Assembly: GCA_002422455.1 (NCBI GenBank)
Contig: DIVK01000014.1
Span: forward strand, 39,742-98,269
Source: Rhodoferax sp. UBA6134
Lineage (GTDB): Bacteria; Pseudomonadota; Gammaproteobacteria; Burkholderiales; Burkholderiaceae_C
Reading direction: 5' to 3'
DNA: 58,528 nucleotides
Positions 26,541 through 33,159 of the stretch are shown piece by piece. Below the pieces are notes generated by a model that saw only the letters and a list, made by a program, of their open reading frames with translations, was not told the origin of the DNA and made no database searches. Position 1 is the stretch's first letter; every line of letters begins with the position of its first letter. The translations under genes were made by a program, and so were the position numbers.

Positions 26541-27560
26541 GTGTCCAGCCGCCTGTCGCCGCCGAAAGACACCGTCTCGATCTACTTCATCCGCGCGGCG
26601 ATCGGCCGGCTGGCACCGGCGGCCCAGGCCCGGGTGCTGCGCTCGGTGGCCATCCCCCATGAGCTGTTGACGGCCGCCCACGCCCGGGTGCCCGCGGCCT
26701 CCTTCGCGGCATTGTGGCTGGCCGTGGCACGCACGCTGGACGACGAATTTTTCGGTCTGGACCGGCGGCGCATGAAAGTCGGCAGCTTCGCCCTGCTCTG
26801 CCACGCCGTTTTGCATAGCGAAAACCTGGAGCAGGCACTGAAAGGCATTCTGCGCGGGCTGGCGCTTTTTCTGGACGATGTTCGCGGCACGCTGCAGCTC
26901 CAGGGCGAGCAGGCCACGATCAGCATCGTCAATCAAGTCGATTCACTCGCAGACCAGCGGTTTGCCGACGAAACCCTGCTCATCATGGTGCATGGTCTGA
27001 TGTGCTGGCTGGCTGGCAAGCGGATCGCGCTGTCACTGGCCGAATTCTCCGGCCCACGCCCCCCTTATGCGCGTGAATACACCGTCATGTTCTCGGAGCA
27101 CCTGCGCTTTGATGCGCCGTCCACCTGCATCCATTTTGACGCCCGGCTGCTCGATGCCCCCGTCGTCCAGAACGCACAGACGCTCAAGGTGTTCCTGCGC
27201 AACGCGCCGCAATCGGTCTTTTTGAAATACAGGAACACGGACAGCTGGACCGCCCGCCTGCGCCGGCGGCTGCGCGGCAGCCTCGGCGCAGGCGACTGGC
27301 CGGTGCTGGACGAGATTGCGCGCGAGTTCAACGTCGCCCCGACCACGCTACGCCGCCGGCTCGACGCCGAAGGCGCCAGCTTTCAGGGCATCAAGGATGA
27401 CTTGCGACGCGACGCGGCCATCCACTACCTGTGCAACACGCCGCTGGGCATGTCGGACATCGCCAGCCTCCTGTGCTTTCAGGACGTCAGCGCGTTCCGC
27501 CGGGCCTTCAAGAAGTGGGCGGGCGTGCGGCCCAGCCACTACCGAGCCCAGCCCGGATAG
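26541..27560 (+). CDS. AraC-family regulator (OruR/ArgR-like N-terminal domain)
   Basis: About 339 residues. The N-terminal half has the Arabinose_bd/OruR-like fold seen in regulators of amino-acid and acyl-CoA catabolism. The C-terminal AraC helix-turn-helix pair spans about 245-335 (IAREFNVAPTTLRRRLDAEG and GMSDIASLLCFQDVSAFRRAFKKW). The GTG at 26541 is chosen because GGGAG lies seven bases upstream. GTG at 26499 or 26520 are alternatives. Divergent from icmF with a short shared control region, so it probably regulates icmF and its dehydrogenase. Confidence 0.87.
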   Translation: MSSRLSPPKDTVSIYFIRAAIGRLAPAAQARVLRSVAIPHELLTAAHARVPAASFAALWLAVARTLDDEFFGLDRRRMKVGSFALLCHAVLHSENLEQALKGILRGLALFLDDVRGTLQLQGEQATISIVNQVDSLADQRFADETLLIMVHGLMCWLAGKRIALSLAEFSGPRPPYAREYTVMFSEHLRFDAPSTCIHFDARLLDAPVVQNAQTLKVFLRNAPQSVFLKYRNTDSWTARLRRRLRGSLGAGDWPVLDEIAREFNVAPTTLRRRLDAEGASFQGIKDDLRRDAAIHYLCNTPLGMSDIASLLCFQDVSAFRRAFKKWAGVRPSHYRAQPG

Positions 27561-27710
27561 AAAGGTCGCGCCGGAACTCAACCGGTGGCGTAGTGGAAAA
27601 TCAGGCCATCCGAGCCCCACGTCCTCATCCTCCTCAAAGGCGGGACGGATCAAAAAACGTGAAAACCTCTGCCGGCAAATGAAGGAAGCGACCTGTCGCC
27701 AAATTGTGAA
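27561..27710. other. Intergenic region ahead of the mutS relic
   Basis: About 150 bases between the AraC regulator and the ATG of the mutS fragment. No convincing ORF or strong promoter was seen. If the fragment at 27711 is the ancestral mutS start, this is the ancestral mutS upstream region. Confidence 0.5.
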
Positions 27711-27812
27711 ATGACCAAGGAAAACTCCAAAACGGGCGACCACCCGACAGCGCTGGCCGGCCACACGCCGATGATGCAGCACTACCCGGGCATGACTTTT
27801 AAATGCGCGTGA
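27711..27812 (+). pseudogene. Relic of the 5' end of mutS
   Basis: ATG at 27711 opens a 33-codon frame reading MTKENSKTGDHPTALAG then HTPMMQHYPGM before running into five unrelated codons and TGA. HTPMMQQY-L is the universal start of MutS (E. coli has AHTPMMQQYLRLKA). The fragment therefore looks like the original mutS start, cut after about 28 codons. Intact mutS, with its own HTPMMAQYLSLKADYP, begins 5.4 kb downstream. The two copies match at about 22 of 33 bases, so they are not a recent exact duplication. It might still be translated as a short peptide. Confidence 0.7.
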
Positions 27813-28035
27813 ATCCTAGAGATTTTTCAGAAAGTCATACCGATAGTCCCCCTCTGCTCCCCTTCTGACTTGTAGGCAAATGACGGCACTTGGCAGCAGG
27901 CTGGTCCCGGTTTTATGGTGTAAAAACGACCCGATCCGCGCCCAAAAAGCGACCGTTTTGGACCTCGAAAGGGGGACCAAAAGCACCCCCTCTACGGACA
28001 CCCCAATAGCTACATGCCAACCCATTTCACAGCAA
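27813..28035. other. Left end of the region inserted at mutS, no gene supported
   Basis: 223 bases between the mutS relic and the sigma-factor stop. It holds the GTCCCC/GGGGACC boxes. A 69-codon frame runs on the minus strand through this stretch but overlaps the repeat and resembles nothing I know. I do not call it. Confidence 0.5.
27966..27983. repeat. Left copy of an inverted GGGGACC repeat
   Basis: CGAAAGGGGGACCAAAAG. The reverse complement of nearly the same sequence (one G fewer) occurs at 32965-32981, near the mutS end of the inserted region. A further GTCCCCCT lies at 27845-27852. Such repeated GGGGACC boxes may be arm or terminal binding sites of a recombinase or transposase; this is inference. 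Confidence 0.6.
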
Positions 28036-28596
28036 CTACCTTGCAGCTCGATTTGAATCGACGCCCGCCGTCGGACCGATCATGTATTCACGCACCAACT
28101 CACGGGCGCGGTGCAGGCGGCTCTTGACGGCGCCATCCTGCTCGCCAAGGCGCTCGGCGATTTCTGCGATGGTGAGCTCTTCAAAGTCGCGCAGCAGCAC
28201 CACTTCGAGGTAATGGGCGGGCAGCGACTCCAATGCGGCGGCCAGGTCGATGCGCAGGTCGTTGTCGGTCTTGCAAAGCAGTTGATGTTCGGCCTTGTCC
28301 TCGTCGAGCTCATCGGTCTTGAACATGATGCGTTCAAGCTTGCGGCACTCGCGCTTGATGACGGTAAAGAGCCAAGACGAAAAGGCTGCGGCTGCCTTGA
28401 GTCCTTTCACCTTGCGCGAAATCACCAAGAGCGACTCTTGGACGGCATCGTCCACGTCGCTGGCTTGGCAGTGCTTGCGGGCATAGCGGCGAGCGTCGGC
28501 CTGGCAGACGGCGAGCAGGCGGCCGATGGCGGCCGGGTCTCCCGTCTGCGCGGCGAGGATCAAGCCATCCCGTTCAACGCTTGCGCTGCCCGACAT
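28036..28596 (-). CDS. ECF-type RNA polymerase sigma factor
   Basis: 186 residues with region 2 (about 25-95; DDAVQESLLVISRKV...SWLFTVIKRECRKL) and region 4 (about 115-170; LPAHYLEVVLLRDFEELTIAEIAERLGEQDGAVKSRLHRAREL). No anti-sigma gene adjoins it. It starts two bases after the stop of the DUF2892 gene, so both come from the promoter at 28851-28885. The same promoter motif precedes the cytochrome/thioredoxin/CcdA operon and the Cys-rich gene, which suggests a small regulon centred on this factor. Confidence 0.88.
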   Translation of the reverse strand: MSGSASVERDGLILAAQTGDPAAIGRLLAVCQADARRYARKHCQASDVDDAVQESLLVISRKVKGLKAAAAFSSWLFTVIKRECRKLERIMFKTDELDEDKAEHQLLCKTDNDLRIDLAAALESLPAHYLEVVLLRDFEELTIAEIAERLGEQDGAVKSRLHRARELVREYMIGPTAGVDSNRAAR

Positions 28597-28598
28597 GT

Positions 28599-28805
28599 TT
28601 ACGCTCCCTTACCGAGCTTTCTGCCGACCATGGCGCACATCGGACAAAAACCGAACAGACCAGTCATCGACAGAACGGCTCCCATCACGCCCGCACCCAT
28701 GGCAAGCGGCGAGCCCCAGTTCATGGCGGCAAAAATAAATGCCATCAGGCCCATGACGATGCGCAGGACGCGCTCCCAATTCGGGACATTTTTAACGTAG
28801 AACAT
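28599..28805 (-). CDS. Small DUF2892 inner-membrane protein
   Basis: 68 residues: MFYVKNVPNWERVLRIVMG followed by two membrane spans (about 17-32 and 37-52) and FCPMCAMVGRKLG. This is the DUF2892/YgaP-like membrane unit, with two cysteines (CPMC) at the C-terminal side. The start at 28805 has AAGGAGAT nine bases upstream; a longer frame to 28901 would run over the promoter. First gene of the sigma-factor operon. DUF2892 proteins often accompany sulfur, thiol and metal genes; here the function is unknown. Confidence 0.85.
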   Translation of the reverse strand: MFYVKNVPNWERVLRIVMGLMAFIFAAMNWGSPLAMGAGVMGAVLSMTGLFGFCPMCAMVGRKLGKGA

Positions 28806-28831
28806 ATTGATCTCCTTGGATTCGTTGGTGT

Positions 28832-28848
28832 GCGAGGACAGTCCTCGC
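28832..28848. other. Palindrome in the DUF2892-sigma leader
   Basis: GCGAGGAC-A-GTCCTCGC, 8 bp arms around one base, just downstream of the -10-like box. A similarly placed CGAGG-N5-CCTCG lies in the leader of the Cys-rich gene (30754-30768). It could be an RNA structure or an operator. Confidence 0.55.
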
Positions 28849-28850
28849 AA

Positions 28851-28885
28851 GCTAAGAGGGGGCAAGTTCGCCAAACGGTTCGCGG
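28851..28885 (-). promoter_or_regulatory. Putative ECF promoter of DUF2892-sigma operon
   Basis: Read on the minus strand: CCGCGAACC, 18 bases, CTCTTAGC, ending 45 bases before the DUF2892 ATG. Same elements and the same 18-base spacing occur at 30562-30596 and 30716-30750. An AT-rich TTTATTTCAT precedes the upstream box, as at the cytochrome promoter. Confidence 0.72.
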
Positions 28886-28978
28886 GAGATGAAATAAACA
28901 TGTTTCCCTATTTGGTTTACGTCGTGAGCATGATCGAAATGCGCGCAGATTCCTTCGATTAACGTTCAGATAACAGTT

Positions 28979-29707
28979 TCAGAAGCGCGTTGTCAATTGA
29001 GTGAGCCAAGCGGGAGAGTGCTCCACCAGCCAAGATTCGACCGGCTTGTCCGCCCCGGACAAAATCATGGCCGCCAAGGCGATCATGACGGCGCCCAGGA
29101 TCATTTTTCCGGTCTTGCCAGCCTGCATCAGCTTGCCGCGCATCTTCAACATGGCGCCACGTGAGACGTAGGCGAGCGCCACGATGGGCAAAGCCGCGCC
29201 GATTCCGAAGATGCCCATGAGCAACGCGACTTGCGGCAAGTGCGAGCCTTGGCTGGCCAGCACTACGGCCGCGCCCAAAGTTGGACCCACGCACGGACTC
29301 CACACCACGCCCAGCACAAGCCCGATGGCGAACTGGCCCCACAGCCCATCGAGGTTCATGCGCGAGATCAGGTTGTTGCCAGCATCCCCGATGCCTGAGG
29401 TGGCGGAGGCGAAGCGCTGCTGCAAACTGCCGGACATCAAAACGAGGCCAAGAAGGCCCAGGATGGCGGCGCCGATGTTTCGGAATATTGAAGCGTCGAG
29501 GTCCAAAGCGGACCCCGCCCAAGCCAATCCGGTTCCGATCACCGCGTAAGAGATAGCGAGCCCCCCAGCCAAGGCCAACGGCGCCCGCGGGTGGGCGTTG
29601 GTGGCCGACCCCAGCAAGATGGGAATGATCGGCAGCACGCAAGGCGAGAGCGTCGAAAGAAGCCCCGCCAGGAAGCCGAAGCCATAGGAGCCGAACCCGA
29701 ACTCCAT
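28979..29707 (-). CDS. CcdA-type thiol-disulfide transport protein
   Basis: 242 residues with six or so hydrophobic spans. The family motif SPCVLPIIPILLG is near residue 22 and a second conserved segment GVVWSPCVGPTLGAAV is near 153; the two prolines-with-cysteines are the redox pair. Moves reducing equivalents from cytoplasmic thioredoxin to periplasmic partners. Its ATG overlaps the stop of the thioredoxin gene by one base, so the secreted thioredoxin is the likely partner. Gene symbol ccdA would be reasonable but is reserved for the cytochrome c maturation protein. Confidence 0.9.
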   Translation of the reverse strand: MEFGFGSYGFGFLAGLLSTLSPCVLPIIPILLGSATNAHPRAPLALAGGLAISYAVIGTGLAWAGSALDLDASIFRNIGAAILGLLGLVLMSGSLQQRFASATSGIGDAGNNLISRMNLDGLWGQFAIGLVLGVVWSPCVGPTLGAAVVLASQGSHLPQVALLMGIFGIGAALPIVALAYVSRGAMLKMRGKLMQAGKTGKMILGAVMIALAAMILSGADKPVESWLVEHSPAWLTQLTTRF

Positions 29708-30093
29708 CAGTTGACCGTCTTCTTCACGAGGGCTTCAAGTCCGGCGGGCGTCGTGTCACCCGTGGAACGGGCCACTTCCTTGTCGCCCTTGAAGGCGACC
29801 AGCGTGCTTTGCATCGTGACCTTGAATTTCTTCAGGGTTGGCTTGTCGGCATCGAAATCCAGCGTCATCAAGGTCACGTCCTTGTAGGCGGGCTGCTTCA
29901 TGAGGCCATCGATGATGGGCTTTTGCGCCTTGCAAGTCGGGCACCATGTGGCGTTGATGTCCAGCACCACCGGCTTGCCCTCTTGGGTCAGCTTGTCGAA
30001 CGCGCCTTGGTCAAACGGCTTGATATCTCCGGCCATCGCCACCGACATGATCGAGGACAGGGCAAGCAGGGTGGCGGATTTTGCAAATTTCAT
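29707..30093 (-). CDS. Periplasmic thioredoxin-family protein
   Basis: 128 residues with a cleavable signal peptide (MKFAKSATLLALSSIMSVAMA) and a thioredoxin fold holding the active site WCPTC (about 50-54, in NATWCPTCKAQKP). Expected to be kept reduced by the CcdA-like protein encoded directly downstream. Candidate targets are the CASCH cytochrome c and the Cys-rich secreted peptide of the same region. AAGGAGA precedes the ATG. Confidence 0.9.
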   Translation of the reverse strand: MKFAKSATLLALSSIMSVAMAGDIKPFDQGAFDKLTQEGKPVVLDINATWCPTCKAQKPIIDGLMKQPAYKDVTLMTLDFDADKPTLKKFKVTMQSTLVAFKGDKEVARSTGDTTPAGLEALVKKTVN

Positions 30094-30111
30094 GGGAAGT
30101 CTCCTTAGGGT

Positions 30112-30537
30112 TTAACGGGATGGTTTAAAAGTCTTTTGAGCTGAAAGCAGGTAAGCATTGAGCCCGGCGAGCTCCTTCGAATTCCAAGGCAGGGGCTTGG
30201 CCGCCATGGGCATGACCATGCAGCCTTGGATCATTTCGTCGAGGTGGACTGTCTTGCGCCCGAGTTGGTCCTTGGCCATGGCGACCTCATGCGGATAGGG
30301 CTTGGCGAAACTGGCTTGGAACGCGCCGTGGTTGGCGTGGCAGCTCGCGCAGCTCATGCCGTTGGTGGACAGCTTGGTGTCATTGAATAGCTTCTCGCCC
30401 AATGAGGCGTCCCCGGACATGGGCTTGTAGCCAGCGGGGCGGGTGATTTGAGCTCCGGGCTCGCCCGCGGCAAAAGCTCCCGCGCTGGCCAAGGTGGCTA
30501 TTAAGCTGGCCATCAATGCAATTGGTAGTTTGGGCAT
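30112..30537 (-). CDS. Small periplasmic c-type cytochrome
   Basis: 141 residues: signal peptide (MPKLPIALMASLIATLASAGAFA), one haem site CASCH at about residue 68-72 and a distal MVMPM likely supplying the axial methionine. The start at 30537 has AAGGAA upstream; the ATG at 30561 would fall inside the promoter motif. First gene of the cytochrome-thioredoxin-CcdA operon. May act as an electron carrier for the thiol/metal system; no specific role is known. Confidence 0.87.
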   Translation of the reverse strand: MPKLPIALMASLIATLASAGAFAAGEPGAQITRPAGYKPMSGDASLGEKLFNDTKLSTNGMSCASCHANHGAFQASFAKPYPHEVAMAKDQLGRKTVHLDEMIQGCMVMPMAAKPLPWNSKELAGLNAYLLSAQKTFKPSR

Positions 30538-30561
30538 GGCGTTCCTTAAAGTGATTTCCAT

Positions 30562-30596
30562 GCAAAGAGGCTCTATGTGGCCAAAAGGGTTCGCGG
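30562..30596 (-). promoter_or_regulatory. Putative ECF promoter of the cytochrome-thioredoxin-CcdA operon
   Basis: Read on the minus strand: CCGCGAACC, exactly 18 bases, CTCTTTGC, ending 24 bases before the cytochrome ATG, with TATTTCAT upstream. Matches the other two copies except one base in the downstream box. Confidence 0.72.
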
Positions 30597-30715
30597 TAAA
30601 TGAAATATTTTTCTATTGGTCGTCCGATGGCGTGATTTCTTACACATTCCACTTCTGCCGCCTCGTCATCCGACATTTACCCGTGTTTCGCGCTGATTTG
30701 AATTTATTTTTAAAC

Positions 30716-30750
30716 CCGCGAACCCGATTGCGTCCCCGCCTCCTCTTAGC
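30716..30750 (+). promoter_or_regulatory. Putative ECF promoter of the Cys-rich peptide gene
   Basis: CCGCGAACC, 18 bases, CTCTTAGC, ending 49 bases before the ATG at 30800, with TTTATTTTTAA upstream. The identity with the 28851-28885 site extends past the box (CTCTTAGCTT-N-CGAGG), so the two leaders share more than the promoter. Confidence 0.75.
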
Positions 30751-30753
30751 TTC

Positions 30754-30768
30754 CGAGGGTCAACCTCG
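30754..30768. other. Hairpin in the leader of the Cys-rich gene
   Basis: CGAGG, five bases, CCTCG, placed directly after the -10-like box in the same position as the palindrome at 28832-28848. Possibly a shared 5' leader stem. Confidence 0.5.
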
Positions 30769-30799
30769 CAACCCAAACCAATCAACACAAGGAATCGAT

Positions 30800-31057
30800 A
30801 TGAACACACGTTTGAAAATGGCATCCCTGGCGGCTTTGACTGCCGCAACCCTCGCCCTGCCCGCCGCCGCCCAGGACATGAAGGATGGCGCCAAGTGCGC
30901 CCCCAAGGCCAGCATGTCCAAGTGCTGCGCGAAATGCGCGGGCAAATGCTGCGCCAAGGACATGAAGAAAGGCAAGTGCGGCGCCAAGAAGTGCGCGGCT
31001 AAGTGCGCACCGAAATGCGCTCCCAAGTGCATGCCGAAGTGCGCCCCGAAAAACTGA
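30800..31057 (+). CDS. Secreted Cys/Lys-rich peptide, possible metal buffer
   Basis: 85-residue precursor with signal peptide (MNTRLKMASLAALTAATLA..AAAQ) and a mature part of about 60 residues holding 13 cysteines, nearly all preceded by lysine: KCAPK, SKCCAKC, GKCCAK and a run of four near-identical (A/P)KC(A/M)PK units at the end. Low-complexity, no fold predicted by eye. This composition is that of metal-binding peptides such as metallothioneins or bufferins, but the MNIO/DUF692 modification enzymes of bufferin operons are absent. Own ECF-type promoter. AAGGAAT precedes the ATG. The next gene overlaps its stop (TGATG). Confidence 0.78.
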   Translation: MNTRLKMASLAALTAATLALPAAAQDMKDGAKCAPKASMSKCCAKCAGKCCAKDMKKGKCGAKKCAAKCAPKCAPKCMPKCAPKN

Positions 31058-31761
31058 TGGGCGCGGCGGAAGGTCACCGCTTGTCGTCAAGAAGAGGCGC
31101 GGAGCGGGCTGCCGCTGCGCGCCTGCTCGCGACTTATGCGGACTTGGCCGAGCACGGCGACCATCTTTTCGGCAGCTTGCTGGCCGGGCAAATGCCGAAG
31201 CAGTGGAGCCACTATCCGGAGGACGATGCTATTGACCAAGCCAGTGGCTTCCATTGGTTTTACCACTCGCACTCCCCGGAAGATCGTCCAGGGGCGGCGG
31301 AACACGGCCACATTCATGTGTTCGCGCGGCGCAAGCTCTGGGCTCGAAGGATCAGGTCCACCCGCGAGATGGAGTTTGCGAAGTTGACGGGGGAGCCGCC
31401 CGCCACAGAGAACACGCGACACTTGCTGACCATTGGCTTTGATGCCAAAGGCATCCCGACCACGCTATTTACCGTCAACAGTTGGGTGACGGGCGACCGG
31501 ATGCTCAGCGCGGGCCTGACCGTGGAATTGCTGGCATCCATGAAGCTCAATACAGGCAACGCCGCCGTCGATAGGGTGATCACGGCTTTGGTCTGCCTAT
31601 ACATCGACGATATACGGGAGTTGCTGGAGCAACGCGACAGAACTCTCTTCTCTTGGCTGGGAAGCAATATTCTGTCGGATGAAAAGCTTGAAATGCTGTC
31701 CGACATCGCAATCAACGTGGACGCGAAGCTGTCCGCCCTGTGCCCGCCCATCGCCCGATGA
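31057..31761 (+). CDS. DUF6969-like protein
   Basis: 234 residues starting MGAAEGHRLSSRRGAERAAA. The core HYPEDDAIDQASGFHWFYHSHSPED...EHGHIHVFARR matches my memory of DUF6969 (paired HxH motifs), which suggests a metal-binding site. The C-terminal half is helical. No signal peptide or membrane span. The start codon shares one base with the stop of the Cys-rich gene, so translation is coupled. Function unknown; the pairing suggests a role in handling the peptide or its metal. Confidence 0.65.
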   Translation: MGAAEGHRLSSRRGAERAAAARLLATYADLAEHGDHLFGSLLAGQMPKQWSHYPEDDAIDQASGFHWFYHSHSPEDRPGAAEHGHIHVFARRKLWARRIRSTREMEFAKLTGEPPATENTRHLLTIGFDAKGIPTTLFTVNSWVTGDRMLSAGLTVELLASMKLNTGNAAVDRVITALVCLYIDDIRELLEQRDRTLFSWLGSNILSDEKLEMLSDIAINVDAKLSALCPPIAR

Positions 31762-32026
31762 ATATCGGTGGGAACATTTGGGTATCGGTGCAGGCAAATT
31801 TTGACATGCGGGTGGCCGGTGGGACAACCTGCGAATCCTGCAAGGTGGATTTGACGAGTGGCGGGCAAAGGGAGGATTCGACACCGCGTCCAAGACGGCA
31901 GCTCCCGCTCATCACTGATGGTTCAAGCAGAATCGGCTACCCTGCGCATCGCTGGATGCCCGCTTGATCATCGCCCGCTTTCCGCAAGGTCGTTAGCCAA
32001 TCCATACACGAATACCCGTTCGAAGT

Positions 32027-32431
32027 TCAAAGCCTAGTCCACTTGATACTGGCGCTCAAAGCGTTCGGCGTTGCTTGCGAAAGGGTCAACTGTTCATAGA
32101 GCGCGAAAAAATGGGGGTGGGCCTTCTTGCCGCCGCGCCATGCAGCGCCCATATGCTTCATGGTCGCCCCTAAAAACGATCCACCATCGCGAAAAACCTT
32201 CGAAAGGGCCGCATGTGCGGATTTCGGAACTATCCATGAAAACTTCAAAGCGCCTGACTCGAAAAATTGAACTTCGAACTTTGGGGATGTTCCGTCGAAA
32301 AATCGAACGACCTCAACTAGCCATTCCTCCAGCTCATCAGAGCCCGTGCCAGAATTTCTTGTTTTTCGCTGAGCTCGCCAAAACTCCAACCGAGTCTCTG
32401 ATTGAACTCCATGACCACGGCTTGTTGACAT
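32027..32431 (-). CDS. Hypothetical protein
   Basis: About 134 residues if started at MSTSRGHGVQSE (32431); a longer frame to 32578 would overlap the divergent gene. Contains VEVVRFFDGTSPKFEVQFFESGALKFSWIVP and an aromatic, basic C-terminal part. Soluble, no signal peptide. I do not recognise the family. GC content is lower than in the surrounding core genes, in keeping with acquired DNA. Confidence 0.5.
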   Translation of the reverse strand: MSTSRGHGVQSETRLEFWRAQRKTRNSGTGSDELEEWLVEVVRFFDGTSPKFEVQFFESGALKFSWIVPKSAHAALSKVFRDGGSFLGATMKHMGAAWRGGKKAHPHFFALYEQLTLSQATPNALSASIKWTRL

Positions 32432-32460
32432 TGGTTTCCAATTGACCTTAATTAGGCCGA

Positions 32461-32843
32461 TGGTAAACAACTTCGAAGTCATGGCTGAGGTTCTGCTCTC
32501 CACGGAACAGATGCATTGGCTGCGAAGCGAGTTGGCTGATATCCAAACTCTCGCCAGCGAATCCGGCAAGTTGCCCATGGTTCATGAAATCGTGAGCGAA
32601 AACTTTTGGGCACCCTTCTACACCCGCCTTGGCAAAAAGTGCCGAGCAGAGGATTGGGAGACTGTCGAGTGGCTTGTCGCGCGTGAAACTGCTCGATCAG
32701 CCGTCCATAAATCATTCAACAGCGTTTCAACGCGGGTCGATGAATTCCCCTTGATGGAACGGCAATTGGCACAGATCGAGCATCACTACCTGCAAAGACA
32801 TCTCGCAACGACGCCGATCGGCTCAGACAAGCGCCGGCTGTAG
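32461..32843 (+). CDS. Hypothetical protein
   Basis: About 127 residues from MVNNFEVMAEVLLST, with a GTG/ATG choice at 32442-32481 unresolved. Charged and probably helical (MHWLRSELADIQTLASESGK, AEDWETVEWLVARETARSAV). No recognised motif. Divergent from the previous hypothetical gene, sharing a short control region. Confidence 0.45.
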
Positions 32844-33159
32844 ACTTCTCTCAGCGATTCATCTCTGCCCTAGCAAACCCCGCCAGCCATGAGGCGCCAT
32901 GGCGAAGCAAGCAACCCAAGGGGGACCAACTTCGCGGTCGGTGAAAAATCGCCACAACGGTCCCCTTTTGGTCCCCTTTCGCAAGGCCGAAGTCGCTTCC
33001 ATCAATACGCAGATGACCAATGCGGGGAAATAGACGTAACTGCAAGCTTATGTTTTTAAATGATTTTTTAAATTTCACTTTTCCAAGCTTCACAATTCAG
33101 GGTAGAACTTCTGTTGTGACAGTATCAAACGGGGGACTTTTCAGACTGGACGTAAGCCA
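32844..33159. other. Right end of the region inserted at mutS
   Basis: 316 bases without a gene. Holds GGGGGACCAA at 32920-32929, tandem GGTCCCC boxes at 32959-32977, an AT-rich stretch at about 33040-33085 that contrasts with the GC-rich core, and GGGGGACT at 33131-33138, about 20 bases before the mutS start. Any promoter that now drives mutS must lie here or further upstream. Confidence 0.6.
32965..32981. repeat. Right copy of the inverted GGGGACC repeat
   Basis: CTTTTGGTCCCCTTTCG, the reverse complement of the box at 27966-27983 with one G fewer. It is directly preceded by another GGTCCCCTT in tandem. Confidence 0.6.

Noticed and set aside
27816..28025. 69-codon minus-strand ORF in the left end of the mutS insertion
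   Set aside because: Overlaps the GGGGACC repeat, has no ribosome-binding site and resembles nothing.
27966..33138. Complete Tn7-like or Tn5053-like transposon
   Set aside because: No tnsABC or tniABQ genes and no defined terminal inverted repeat with target duplication; only repeated boxes are seen.
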